Source of the DNA: Candidatus Leptovillus gracilis
Lineage (GTDB): Bacteria; Chloroflexota; Anaerolineae; Promineifilales; Promineifilaceae
Length of the DNA: 64,000 bases
Direction of reading: 5' to 3'
Assembly (NCBI GenBank): GCA_016716065.1
Contig: JADJXA010000012.1
Span: 1 to 64,000, forward strand
Below are positions 1 to 7,804 of this stretch, in pieces; within the stretch, counting starts at the first letter, position 1; every line of letters starts with the position of its first letter. The notes under the pieces are model-generated. The model had not been told where the DNA came from and made no database searches. It saw only the letters and a list, made by a program, of their open reading frames with translations. The position numbers were made by a program, and so were the translations under genes.

Positions 1-138
1 TGCGTCATCAAATTCATAAACGCCCTCAAATTGGCGGCAAAGCAGGCAGGCGTCATGCGCCGCCAAAATGCGCACCTTTGTCGCCAATCCCTGGCGAATG
101 CGAGCCAGCGCTCGCTGCTGCTCTTGTGGCTCGTTCAT
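1..138 (-). CDS. Partial hypothetical protein with a CxxC motif, cut by the window edge
   Basis: Only the first 46 residues are inside the window, starting from the ATG at 138. The visible part is a charged, probably helical stretch followed by a Cys-Leu-Leu-Cys pair near residues 31-34 and an acidic segment. The reading frame is open to the edge. It sits 8 bases downstream of the S18 paralogue on the same strand, so it is probably the last visible gene of the zinc-related transcription unit. A CxxC pair would suit zinc binding, but I do not recognise the family and the rest is missing. Confidence 0.5.
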   Translation of the reverse strand, partial: MNEPQEQQRALARIRQGLATKVRILAAHDACLLCRQFEGVYEFDDA

Positions 139-146
139 GACTCAAA

Positions 147-372
147 TCAATCTGGAGCAGCAAAAGGCAGCAGCGCCAGGTGGCGGGCGCGTTTCACTTC
201 GCGCACCAACTCGCGCTGTTTGGCGGCACTGAGGCGCGTCTGGCGGCGGGGGCGAATCCGGCCAAATTCGGTGATAAAGGGGCGCAGAGTCTCCGGTCGT
301 TTGTAATCCAGGTCTACGTGGGTCAGGTTTTTGGGCCGCTGCCGTCGGTTGGTTGGGTTATGTATTTGTCAT
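147..372 (-). CDS. rpsR: Zinc-independent (cysteine-free) ribosomal protein S18 paralogue, frame broken near the start
   Basis: The frame closed by the stop at 147-149 encodes a clear S18 protein: an RRQRPKNL start region, a VDLDYKRPETLRPFI core, and the S18 signature RHLALLPF at the C-terminus. It has no cysteines. Such C-minus paralogues replace zinc-binding S18 under zinc starvation and often sit with COG0523 GTPases, as here. The start is odd. An AAGGAG site (379-384) precedes ATG codons at 375 and 372, but that frame reads M-T-N-T and stops; the S18 frame is one base away and has no ATG, GTG or TTG, only an ATA at 363-365. The 5' end overlaps the end of the upstream GTPase gene by about 50 bases. 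Sequencing indel, AUA start, recoding and pseudogene remain possible. Confidence 0.75.
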
Positions 373-1606
373 CATCTTCTCCTTCATCGGTTTGCATGAG
401 GAATGGGTTTTCCAGGGTCAACTGCCCCGTTTGCCAGCGGGCGAACTCGGCGTCGGTGAGCAGACAGGCGTCCAGGCGGGCGGTGAGCTTCTCCTTCTTG
501 AGCTTCTGGCCGATGCAGACAATCTCCTGGCGGCGGTCGCCGTAGGGTTCAGCCCACGCTTCGGTGATTTCCAACTGGACTTCGGCGTCGTCGGGCCAGT
601 TTGCGCGGGGTTCGGCGGCCCACCAGCGGCCGGCCAGTTGGAAGTAGCCGTGCCGCGCCACCTGCGACCAGTAGTAGGCCATGTCGGTGTCGCTGGCGAG
701 CCAGAGAAAGCCTTTGGAGCGGAGTAATCTCTTGAAGCCGCCGCCCTCGATGAAGTCTAGCAGGCGTTGGGGATGAAACGGCCGTCGCGCCCGATACACA
801 AAACTGCTAATCCCATACTCGTCGGTCTCCGGGATGTGGTGGCCTTGCAGCTCGATGGCCCAGCGCGGCAGTTGGGCGGCGGCGTCCAGGTTGAACAGGC
901 CGGTGTTCAGCACCCGGTCCAGGGCGATACGGCCGTATCTACTCTCCAGCACCACCGCGTCCGGGTTGAAGCGATGCAGGTAGCTCTTCAACCGGGCCAG
1001 GTCGTCGGCCGTTACCAGGTCGGTTTTGTTGATGAGGATGACGTTGGCGAACTCCACCTGCTCCACCAGCAAGTCGGCCAGGGTACGGCCGTCGTCGTCG
1101 GTGACGGCTAATCCCCGCTCCAATAGGGTTTGCTGATTGGTGTATTCGGCCAGCCAGGTAGCGGCGTCTACCACGGTGAGCATGGTGTCTAAACGGGCGA
1201 TGTCAGCCAGGGAACGGCCGTTGTCATCCACCGGAAAATCAAAGGTGGCGGCAATCGCCAGCGGTTCGGCGATGCCGGTGGCCTCGATGAGCAGGTAGTC
1301 GAAGCGTTCTTCGCCCGCCAACCGGCCGATTTCCAGCAGCAAATCTTCGCGCAGCGTGCAGCAGATGCAGCCATTGCTCATCTGCACCAGCTTCTCTTCA
1401 GTGCGGCTCAGGTTAGCGTCGCCATTGCTCACCAACTGCGCGTCTATGTTCACCTCGCTCATGTCGTTGACGATGACGGCCACGCGCAGCCCTTCGCGGT
1501 TGTGCAGCACGTGGTTGAGCAGGGTTGTTTTGCCCGCGCCCAAAAAGCCGGATAAGACGGTGACGGGCAGGCGGCTGTCCAGAGATGGTTGTCCGTTGGA
1601 TTTCAT
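323..1606 (-). CDS. CobW/COG0523-family metallochaperone GTPase (copy 1)
   Basis: This 427-residue protein has a Walker A motif GFLGAGKTT at residues 20-28, the family-defining metal-binding Cys-Ile-Cys-Cys at 80-83, an NKTD guanine-specificity motif near residue 190, and the C-terminal CobW domain. COG0523 G3E GTPases deliver metals, usually zinc, to client proteins in the cytoplasm. The start is supported by AAGGAC six bases upstream. A 15-bp palindromic operator-like sequence shared with the znuA promoter lies just upstream at 1627-1641. The stop falls inside the overlapping S18 gene. It has no histidine-rich linker, unlike copy 2. Neighbours point to zinc rather than cobalamin. Confidence 0.88.
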   Translation of the reverse strand: MKSNGQPSLDSRLPVTVLSGFLGAGKTTLLNHVLHNREGLRVAVIVNDMSEVNIDAQLVSNGDANLSRTEEKLVQMSNGCICCTLREDLLLEIGRLAGEERFDYLLIEATGIAEPLAIAATFDFPVDDNGRSLADIARLDTMLTVVDAATWLAEYTNQQTLLERGLAVTDDDGRTLADLLVEQVEFANVILINKTDLVTADDLARLKSYLHRFNPDAVVLESRYGRIALDRVLNTGLFNLDAAAQLPRWAIELQGHHIPETDEYGISSFVYRARRPFHPQRLLDFIEGGGFKRLLRSKGFLWLASDTDMAYYWSQVARHGYFQLAGRWWAAEPRANWPDDAEVQLEITEAWAEPYGDRRQEIVCIGQKLKKEKLTARLDACLLTDAEFARWQTGQLTLENPFLMQTDEGEDDDKYITQPTDGSGPKT

Positions 1607-1626
1607 GAATTGTCCTTCGTTCTTAC

Positions 1627-1641
1627 TGATACTTTATATCA
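1627..1641 (-). promoter_or_regulatory. Zur-box-like operator upstream of the first CobW GTPase
   Basis: TGATACTTTATATCA is a near-palindrome (6-3-6) identical to the sequence at 4869-4883 before znuA. On the minus strand it follows a run of eight T and a TTGTCA that could be the -35 element, so a bound repressor would cover the -10 region. The assignment to Zur comes from its shared occurrence in this zinc cluster. Confidence 0.6.
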
Positions 1642-1660
1642 TTTATATTGACAAAAAAAA

Positions 1661-2767
1661 CTACCCGGCGGCCAGACTCCAGGCGTCACGGACCCAGTTA
1701 ACGGCCGTTTTCAAGGGCGATTGCGGCGTTTGATTTTCATGCAGGCAGGCGGCAAACGAGGCAGCCAGCAACGCCGGGTCTACGCCATTGGCCTGGCCGA
1801 TGAAGACGAGGGAGGTTTCCGGCTGGCGGCTGCCCCACGGTTCGCCCACGACCAGGTGGACTCGTTTGCCTACGATTTGCAAAACGCATTGGCGGTCGGG
1901 AGCTTCATCCAGGTAGAGAAAGCCCTTGGCGCGATAGATGGTGGTGGGCAGGTTGTTGACGGCCTGTTTGATGGCTTTGAAGGTAAACGGCCGTTGCTCC
2001 CGGTAATGCCAGGTGTGGAACAACAGCGTATGGTCGCCATGTTCATGGTCATGCTCGTGGTCATGGTGGTCTTCGTGGCCGTCATCCTCGTGGACACCGT
2101 GGACGTGGACATCGTGGGCGGAACGAGTAGGCGGCTGGAAAGGCAGCGACAGACCGAGACCAAGCAGCAGGTCTACCGGCGTCTGCCCAAAACTGGTTTC
2201 CAGAATGCGCGATTTGGGCGCAATCTGGCGGATGTACTGTCTGACGCGAGTCAGTTGGGTCGGCGTCACCAGGTCTACCTTGTTGACGATGACGATGTCG
2301 GCCGTGCCGATCTGGTCCATCGCCAACACCTGGTTTTCGCGGGGGATGCTGCCCACCTGTTCGGCGTCCACGATGGTGATGATCGCTTCCAGCAAAACGG
2401 CGTCGCGCAGGGGCGGCAGTAAAAAGGTGTGGGCGACCGCCAGGGGGTCGGAGACGCCGCTGGTTTCCACCACGATGTGGTCGGGCGGGTCGGGCCGCTG
2501 GCATATTTTCTCCGTCGCCAGGCGCAAATCGTCGCGGATGGTGCAGCAGATGCAGCCGTTGGCCAGATTGACGGTATCTTCGCCATCCACGCCGACCACC
2601 AACTGCGCGTCTATGTTGACCGCGCCAAAATCGTTGACAAGCACGGCAATGCGCAGGCCATGGTCACCGTGCAGGATGTGGTTGAGCAGCGTCGTCTTGC
2701 CCGCGCCCAAAAAGCCGGTGAGGATGGCGAGGGGGATACGGCCGTTGGTCATTTTGCTCTGTTTCAT
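1661..2767 (-). CDS. CobW/COG0523-family metallochaperone GTPase with a His-rich loop (copy 2)
   Basis: Counting from the ATG at 2767 the protein has 368 residues, with Walker A GFLGAGKTT at 18-26, the Cys-Ile-Cys-Cys metal site at 72-75, an NKVD motif, and a histidine/aspartate-rich loop between the GTPase and the CobW C-terminal domain. That loop has a dozen His residues and is typical of zinc-handling members. The frame stays open upstream to 2920, but those codons overlap the FmdB gene and lack family resemblance, so I prefer 2767; 2752 is also possible. It lies 34 bases behind the zinc-ribbon gene and probably shares its promoter. Role: zinc allocation under limitation, inferred from context. 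Confidence 0.88.
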   Translation of the reverse strand: MKQSKMTNGRIPLAILTGFLGAGKTTLLNHILHGDHGLRIAVLVNDFGAVNIDAQLVVGVDGEDTVNLANGCICCTIRDDLRLATEKICQRPDPPDHIVVETSGVSDPLAVAHTFLLPPLRDAVLLEAIITIVDAEQVGSIPRENQVLAMDQIGTADIVIVNKVDLVTPTQLTRVRQYIRQIAPKSRILETSFGQTPVDLLLGLGLSLPFQPPTRSAHDVHVHGVHEDDGHEDHHDHEHDHEHGDHTLLFHTWHYREQRPFTFKAIKQAVNNLPTTIYRAKGFLYLDEAPDRQCVLQIVGKRVHLVVGEPWGSRQPETSLVFIGQANGVDPALLAASFAACLHENQTPQSPLKTAVNWVRDAWSLAAG

Positions 2768-2801
2768 AAGCGTCGTTTCACAGGTTGGTGAACCAACCCT
2801 T

Positions 2802-3035
2802 TCATCTCCTTGTGATGGGATAACAGCAGGGACAACCGGCGGCATGGGCGGCTGGCTGTGTCTCGGAAGGGGAAACGGCCGTGCCGCGCCCCGTGTTGAC
2901 CATGAACGAGGTAAGGCCACGCACGAGCAGGTCGCCGCAAAACGGGCAGGTCAGCGGATCATCGGCCTGGCTCATTTTGCGCCGCTCCTCAACTTCGATT
3001 TCACAATCAGGGCATTTGTAGACGTAAATGGGCAT
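2802..3035 (-). CDS. FmdB-family zinc-ribbon protein
   Basis: This 77-residue protein begins MPIYVYKCPDC, the usual FmdB opening. Cys pairs CPDC (residues 8-11) and CPFC (about 31-34) form a zinc ribbon, and the C-terminal tail carries a further CPCC. FmdB-type proteins are small and of unclear function; some are annotated as regulators. Here it is first in a two-gene unit with the His-rich CobW GTPase and has a Zur-box-like site upstream (3117-3131). That makes it a candidate zinc-responsive gene, or a client of the chaperone. The tail beyond the ribbon is low in complexity. Confidence 0.8.
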   Translation of the reverse strand: MPIYVYKCPDCEIEVEERRKMSQADDPLTCPFCGDLLVRGLTSFMVNTGRGTAVSPSETQPAAHAAGCPCCYPITRR

Positions 3036-3053
3036 TGTCTTGGATGCTCGTGG

Positions 3054-3109
3054 TTCGTAATCCGTAATCCGTAATCCGTGTTCCGCAATTCGTAGATAAC
3101 GGGTTATGG
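3054..3109. repeat. Intergenic repeat built on CGTAATCCG
   Basis: CGTAATCCG is repeated in tandem and followed by GTGTTCCGCAATTCG. The same words, or their complements GGATTACGG and GGAACACGG, recur at about 13135-13172, 55785-55885 and 58492-58512, always between genes. Confidence 0.6.
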
Positions 3110-3116
3110 ATTTAAT

Positions 3117-3131
3117 TAATACAAAATATCA
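3117..3131 (-). promoter_or_regulatory. Zur-box-like operator upstream of the FmdB and CobW copy 2 genes
   Basis: TAATACAAAATATCA matches the 1627-1641 box except at one arm base and in the 3-base centre. On the minus strand it follows the same T8-GTCAATA context seen before CobW copy 1, so the two promoters align over more than 25 bases. Confidence 0.5.
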
Positions 3132-3175
3132 CTATTATTGACAAAAAAAAGAGGCGGGCAGTTACGGCCGTTGCC

Positions 3176-3601
3176 TTAACGATAACAGTTTTCGCACAGC
3201 CCATGCAGTTCCAACAAATGGCTGAAAACATGGAAATTGAACTGGTCCGCCAACTGCTGCGCCAGGCCGTTCGCCAGACAATCCTCAAACTCAATCACGC
3301 CATGACAGCGCGTGCAGATGAGATGTTGGTGACTGCCATTCGCCATCAGGACATAGTGGGCGGCGCCTGTGCCCTGGTAGATGGGGCGAACGACGCCCAT
3401 TTCACACAGCAAATCCAATGTGCGGTAAACCGTCATCCGGCCGACTTCCGGCGCGTTTTGGCGCACGTGCCGCACCAGACCATCGGCCGTGATGTGCCCC
3501 TCGCAGCCTACCAGGGCAGCAATAATTGCCTGGCGGGAAACCGTCAGACGATACCCATGCTGCGCCAAAACCGCCTGGATCTTCTCCACTTGCGCGTCCA
3601 T
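3176..3601 (-). CDS. zur: Fur-family transcriptional regulator, probably Zur
   Basis: This 141-residue protein has an N-terminal winged helix, including the recognition-helix pattern RMTVYRTLDLL near residues 55-65, and a C-terminal metal-binding domain. Two Cys pairs (C96/C99 and C136/C139) form the structural zinc site, and the HQHLIC stretch before the first pair supplies sensing-site histidines. Fur-family proteins repress genes when loaded with metal. Zinc is the likely ligand because the flanking genes are COG0523 GTPases, a C-minus ribosomal protein and ZnuA, and boxes resembling one another lie before them. It lies downstream of znuA on the same strand, 69 bases away with a strong hairpin between them. 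Fur or Mur identity cannot be excluded. Confidence 0.85.
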   Translation of the reverse strand: MDAQVEKIQAVLAQHGYRLTVSRQAIIAALVGCEGHITADGLVRHVRQNAPEVGRMTVYRTLDLLCEMGVVRPIYQGTGAAHYVLMANGSHQHLICTRCHGVIEFEDCLANGLAQQLADQFNFHVFSHLLELHGLCENCYR

Positions 3602-3620
3602 AAGATGGGTAGAGGGTAGA

Positions 3621-3663
3621 GCGAGAGCGAGAGGAAGAACAAGAATATTCCTCTCGCTCTCGC
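3621..3663 (-). terminator. Hairpin between znuA and zur
   Basis: A perfect 16-bp stem, GCGAGAGCGAGAGGAA with its complement at 3648-3663, and an 11-base loop. It begins directly after the znuA stop. There is no clear T run, so it may be a processing or attenuation structure rather than a full terminator. Confidence 0.55.
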
Positions 3664-3669
3664 TCTCGC

Positions 3670-4830
3670 TTATCTCAAACCGGCTACAATTGCGTCTATG
3701 TTGGCGCGGAACATGCTGATGTAGCTGTCGGCGCCGCTGCCGGTCGGGCCAAGTGCGCCGGTGTACAGCTTCAAGACCTGCACGTTGTCGCAGCCATCCA
3801 GTTCAGCGGCCACCGTTTGCGCCAGGGCATCGTTCAGGGTTGTTTCTGTGAAGATGGTACACACGTTGTGCTCTTGCATCGCGGCAATCAGGTCGGCCAG
3901 GTCGCTGGCTGAGGGTTCGGCCAGCGTGCTGGTGCTGGGAATGACCGTGCCCAACACGTTAAAGCCGTAGTCTCGAGCCAGGTAGCCGAAGGCGTCGTGG
4001 TTGGTGACCAGGAAACGTTTCTCCATCGGGATAACGGCCAATTGCGTCTCGGCATAGCTTTCCAATTCTGCCAGTGATTCCTGGTAGGCGGCGGCATTGG
4101 CGGCAAAGGTGGCGGCGTTGGCCGGGTCGAGCTCACTCAGGATCTGCACGGCGTTCTCTACCCAATGTTCGACGTTGTGAATGCTGAACCAGACGTGCGG
4201 ATCAGCGCCGCTGTGGTGGTGTTCGGCTTCCTCTTCCGCATGTTCTTCGTCCGCATGGTCTTCTTCGGCAAAGGCCAGGGGGGCGATGTTGGCGGAGATG
4301 GGCACGACGGGGACGCTTTCACCGATGCTCTCCAGGTCGCCGACCAACCCTTCTTCCAGGTTCCAGCCGTTGATGAAGATGACGTGGGCGTCGGTAACGG
4401 CCGTTAAATCTCGTGCCGCCGGGGTGTAACTGTGGGGATCCTGGCCCGGTCCCATCAACACATTCAGGGCGATGGCGTCACCACCTACCTGCGCCAGCAC
4501 ATCGCCGATGATGCTGGTGGTGGCGACGACGCGCAGCGGTTCGCCATTCAGTTCGGCCGCCGCCAATTCCGGCAGGGTGAGCATGTCCGCTGAGGCGGCC
4601 TCTTCATGCTCATGTTCGTCGGCCGTTTCGGCCTCATGGTCATGGTCGGCGGCGGTCTCTTCTGTCTGCGCGTCCTCAGTCGTTGTTTCTGTAACAGCCG
4701 TTGCCGCCGATTCTGCGCCAGTCGCTGCCGGTTCTTCTGTGGCTGTGCCGGTGGAACAGCCCACGGCCGCCAGCGCCAATACAATAATCACAAGCAGTGT
4801 TGTGAACCGTTGTAGCAGGGTATTTGTCAT
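3670..4830 (-). CDS. znuA: Zinc ABC transporter substrate-binding lipoprotein (ZnuA-type)
   Basis: This 386-residue protein has a lipoprotein signal with the cleavage site at AVGC-S near residue 25, a low-complexity Asp/Glu/His linker, and a ZnuA/TroA fold starting near LRVVATTSIIGDVL. It keeps the expected metal-site context: a His in GQDPHSYTP, a His in ADPHVWFS, a His in TNHDAFGY, and a late acidic residue. A second His-rich acidic loop lies in the middle, as in zinc-specific ZnuA proteins. It captures zinc outside the membrane. No permease or ATPase genes (znuB, znuC) are present here, so it must work with components encoded elsewhere. Two operator-like boxes lie at its promoter. Confidence 0.88.
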   Translation of the reverse strand: MTNTLLQRFTTLLVIIVLALAAVGCSTGTATEEPAATGAESAATAVTETTTEDAQTEETAADHDHEAETADEHEHEEAASADMLTLPELAAAELNGEPLRVVATTSIIGDVLAQVGGDAIALNVLMGPGQDPHSYTPAARDLTAVTDAHVIFINGWNLEEGLVGDLESIGESVPVVPISANIAPLAFAEEDHADEEHAEEEAEHHHSGADPHVWFSIHNVEHWVENAVQILSELDPANAATFAANAAAYQESLAELESYAETQLAVIPMEKRFLVTNHDAFGYLARDYGFNVLGTVIPSTSTLAEPSASDLADLIAAMQEHNVCTIFTETTLNDALAQTVAAELDGCDNVQVLKLYTGALGPTGSGADSYISMFRANIDAIVAGLR

Positions 4831-4852
4831 TCTAATTATCCTCGCTCCTGTT

Positions 4853-4911
4853 TGATATTTAATATCATTGATACTTTATATCAAATATAGCTTCGGATTT
4901 TTAGAAGTCAA
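4853..4911 (-). promoter_or_regulatory. znuA promoter with two tandem Zur-like boxes
   Basis: On the minus strand a -35-like TTGACT (4906-4911) and a -10-like TATATT (4884-4889) are 16 bases apart. Directly downstream are TGATACTTTATATCA (4869-4883) and the perfect palindrome TGATATTTAATATCA (4853-4867), with centres 16 bases apart. A repressor bound there would block transcription start. Confidence 0.6.
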
Positions 4912-4987
4912 GAGGAACGGTCTGTCAGCTTTATGAACGGCCGTTCCGCCCCACCATCTACACGCGCAAATTGGGAGGCGGGAGGCG

Positions 4988-5083
4988 GTCACGCGCATTG
5001 CGCCTGAAGCCACCCTGCTTATCTTCTACGGCCGTCGCCGCCTCGGCAAATCCCACCAGCGATTCAGCGATCCTGCATACTGA
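4988..5083 (+). pseudogene. Remnant of a P-loop ATPase gene
   Basis: A short plus-strand reading gives RIAPEATLLIFYGRRRLGKS and ends at the stop at 5081-5083. The pattern hhhhYGRRRhGK(S/T) is characteristic of the archaeal-type AAA ATPases found in many bacteria, where Thr and a leucine usually follow. Nothing else of the gene is visible, so this is probably a relic whose body was lost when the neighbouring transporter gene arrived. Confidence 0.35.
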
Positions 5084-7142
5084 TCGCCGTGCCGCGTAAA
5101 AAGTGGACAGCCGGCCAGTAAGCGGCAAAGGCAGCGATCAGCGGCGCGGCGACCACTCCCACCAGCCCTGCCCGCGCAGCCGCCGGTAAACTAAGGCGGA
5201 CGCTCTGCGCCAGATCCAAATCAACCAGCCCGTACAAATTGCCGCCGTTCACCAGAATAAAAATCACGACCAGCCCAAGTCCGGCCAACGCGCCCACTGC
5301 TCCGCCAACCAACCCCAACAAAACCGCCTCACCCACGACGACGGTTAAAACTTGCCGCCGCGTCGCGCCAACCGCGCGCAGCAGCCCCAACTCGGCGCGC
5401 CGCTCCACAACGCCGCTGACGGTGGCGTTGACCACACCCAGGGCGGCGGTCACAATCGCCAACAGCAGCATCCCGTTCAGCGCTCCCTGGAGCGTGGCTA
5501 ACATGCTGTCTGTGTCGGCCAGGAATTTCTCCAGTTCAATCAGGCTGTAGGTGGGATAGTCGGCCAACAGCCGCTGGCTGTCGGCAATAACAGCGTCCAC
5601 ATCCGCGCCGGGGCGAGGCCGAGCCAGCAGGCCAAACGGCCGTTCCATATCCACGTCAAAATCGGCCGCCGCCCCCTGGCCGATAATGGAAGTGCCCATC
5701 ATCATCCGGTTGGCGCCAATACCGGCCACCACGCAGCTTACCGGCCCCCGCGTCCCGGTAACAATCACCCGGTCGCCCACGCCCGCGCCCAGGGTGGCGG
5801 CGATGCGCGGTATAACCAACAGGGCGCACTCTTCGCGCAGCCAGGGATCGGCCGTCGCCCAATCCCCTTCGGCAAATTCAAACAGATCACCCGCTCGCAG
5901 TTCGGCGACGTCGGCCATGTAGGCGGGCATCCCTGGCAAAGTCGCCAGTTCCGGCACAACGACCTGGGGGAGACGCAGAATCGAAGCCCGGTCGCCGCTG
6001 ACGGCCGTTATCCCATCCACAAATTCCGGCGACAACTTCATCGCCTGTAAATCCCAACCGCTCAAAACGCCAAAATCTACGGCCGCCCCCTCCCCCACCG
6101 GCGGCATGGCGACAATGACCCACGTCCGGCCAGCGGTGGCCATGGTCTGTTTCATCGCCACGTTGAGGGTAAAGCTGGTGATGCCGGTAACGGCCGTAAT
6201 CGTCAACAAAGCCAGACTGAGGGTGAAGATGGTCAGGATGACGCGGCTCTGGGCGCGAATGAGATTGTCGGCCATCAGGCGGGGCAGCGCCCGGCGGCTC
6301 AAAGCCAAAACGGCCCGGCGTGTCCCGCGCAAAATCAGAGGCAGCGCTACCGCCCAGCCCAGCAGCCAACCCAGCGAAAAAAGAGCGGTCAACGCCCCGT
6401 CCCAGGGCGGGACAAGGTCGCGGGCAGCGGGCGGGTCCACAATCAGATAAAGTGGCGCCAACCCGGTCAAGGCCAGCCCTAAAGCGCCAGCGGCGAGCAA
6501 ACGGCGGCGCGGCCAGGGCGGGGCTTCCGCGGCGGCAGCGCGTAAAGCAGCCAGGGGGGAAATGGCTAAGGCGCGGGCCGCCGGCAGAATCGTCGCCAGC
6601 AGCGTCACGCCCATTCCGGCGGACATCGCCAGCATTAAATTAACGGCCGTCATCGTCCCCGCCCCATGCGCGACTCCGGCGACGGCCGCCAGCAAGCTTA
6701 CAATGAGCCAGCCCAACAACGGCCCCAGCGCCGCGCCCGCCACCGCGCCCAGGCCGCCGATCAAGATCGCTTCGGCCAGAACCAGACGGCCGATTTGCCC
6801 CCGCGTCATCCCCAACGCGCGCAGCGCCCCAATCTGCCTCCGCCGCCGCGTCACGCTCATGCCAAAGACGTTGAAAATGAGGAAGGCGGCCACCAGCAGA
6901 ATAATCAGCCCGGTCAGGCTGAGGCTGACGTTGAGAAACTCGCTGACAAACGGGACGGTTCCCCCTTCGCTCATCTCCTCCCCGGCGCGGCGAATGGCCG
7001 CCCCGACAAAATCGGCGGCGACGACGACGGCCGTTCCCAGAGCCACGCTGACCATGCTAACCAGCGCCCGCAGCCTATCCTGCGCTAAATTACGCCGGGC
7101 AAGGAAGAAGATCAAGGAGGTGGGCATCTTTTGAAAGATCAA
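5064..7142 (-). CDS. FtsX-like ABC exporter permease (MacB/LolC type)
   Basis: This 692-residue protein has two FtsX-type permease units: transmembrane segments near residues 28-48, 75-100, 135-165 and 180-195, a linker with three more hydrophobic segments, then a second unit with TM near 305-330 and three C-terminal TMs. The second unit has a normal extracytoplasmic domain of about 200 residues after its first TM. The first has only about 25 residues there. Such permeases move lipoproteins, peptides or drugs outward using a LolD-like ATPase, which here precedes it. The displayed start is TTG at 7142, which overlaps the ATPase stop; the ATG at 7127 is an alternative. The substrate is unknown. 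Confidence 0.85.
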   Translation of the reverse strand: MIFQKMPTSLIFFLARRNLAQDRLRALVSMVSVALGTAVVVAADFVGAAIRRAGEEMSEGGTVPFVSEFLNVSLSLTGLIILLVAAFLIFNVFGMSVTRRRRQIGALRALGMTRGQIGRLVLAEAILIGGLGAVAGAALGPLLGWLIVSLLAAVAGVAHGAGTMTAVNLMLAMSAGMGVTLLATILPAARALAISPLAALRAAAAEAPPWPRRRLLAAGALGLALTGLAPLYLIVDPPAARDLVPPWDGALTALFSLGWLLGWAVALPLILRGTRRAVLALSRRALPRLMADNLIRAQSRVILTIFTLSLALLTITAVTGITSFTLNVAMKQTMATAGRTWVIVAMPPVGEGAAVDFGVLSGWDLQAMKLSPEFVDGITAVSGDRASILRLPQVVVPELATLPGMPAYMADVAELRAGDLFEFAEGDWATADPWLREECALLVIPRIAATLGAGVGDRVIVTGTRGPVSCVVAGIGANRMMMGTSIIGQGAAADFDVDMERPFGLLARPRPGADVDAVIADSQRLLADYPTYSLIELEKFLADTDSMLATLQGALNGMLLLAIVTAALGVVNATVSGVVERRAELGLLRAVGATRRQVLTVVVGEAVLLGLVGGAVGALAGLGLVVIFILVNGGNLYGLVDLDLAQSVRLSLPAAARAGLVGVVAAPLIAAFAAYWPAVHFLRGTAISMQDR

Positions 7143-7804
7143 ATGATCCGGCCGTCCTGAAGCTGGACCACCCGGTCGGCAAACTCAGCGGCGCGGGGAT
7201 CGTGCGTAACCATGACGATGGTCTGTCCTTTCTCGTCGCAGGCGCGGCGCAGCAGGCGCAAAATGTCGCCGCCTGCCTGGCTGTCCAGGTTGCCCGTCGG
7301 CTCGTCGGCCAGGACAATGGCCGGGGCGGTAATGAGGGGGCGGGCGACGGCCAACCGCTGCTGCCCGCCAGAGAGTTGGTCGGGTTTATGGTCACGCCGG
7401 TCGGCCAGCCCCACCAGGGTCAATAGTTCGTCAATCCGCTCCTGGTAGGCATTGAGGGAACGGCCGTCAATCAGCAGCGGCAGGGCGACGTTTTCGGCGG
7501 CTGTGAGGGTGGGCAGCAGGTTAAAGAATTGGAAGATGAAGCCAATTTGCCGCCGCCGGACAACGGTAATTTCGTCGTCGGTGAGATGGGTCAGACGACG
7601 GCCGTCGAGGATGATCTCCCCGTCGCTGACCGTATCCAGCCCGCCAAGCAGGTGCAGCAGCGTAGATTTGCCCGAGCCGGACGGCCCCATGATGGCGACA
7701 AACTCCCCTTGGCGGACGGCGAAATCCACTGACCGCAGCGCGGCGACGGCTACCTCCCCCATTTGATACTGTTTACCGAGACCAATGGCTTGTAAAATGT
7801 TCAT
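7139..7804 (-). CDS. ABC transporter ATP-binding protein (LolD/MacB type)
   Basis: This 221-residue ATPase has Walker A GPSGSGKST near residues 40-48, the Q-loop in the QFFNLLPTLTAAENV region typical of LolD/MacB/FtsE proteins, the signature LSGGQQRLAVARP, Walker B IVLADEPTGNLDS and the switch His in VTHDP. Only four bases overlap the downstream permease, so the two are translated together and form a homodimeric ATPase with the FtsX-like permease. The signature carries Pro in place of the usual Ala after Arg (ARPL), a minor oddity. No periplasmic adaptor gene is adjacent. Confidence 0.9.
   Translation of the reverse strand: MNILQAIGLGKQYQMGEVAVAALRSVDFAVRQGEFVAIMGPSGSGKSTLLHLLGGLDTVSDGEIILDGRRLTHLTDDEITVVRRRQIGFIFQFFNLLPTLTAAENVALPLLIDGRSLNAYQERIDELLTLVGLADRRDHKPDQLSGGQQRLAVARPLITAPAIVLADEPTGNLDSQAGGDILRLLRRACDEKGQTIVMVTHDPRAAEFADRVVQLQDGRII

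Noticed and set aside
323..1606. Cobalamin-synthesis role for the CobW proteins
   Set aside because: No cobalamin genes are near; the Zur, ZnuA and C-minus S18 neighbours point to zinc.
1721..2422. Long plus-strand frame opposite the second CobW gene
   Set aside because: It mirrors the real minus-strand gene; the protein has no family pattern and no ribosome site, while the minus strand gives a complete GTPase.
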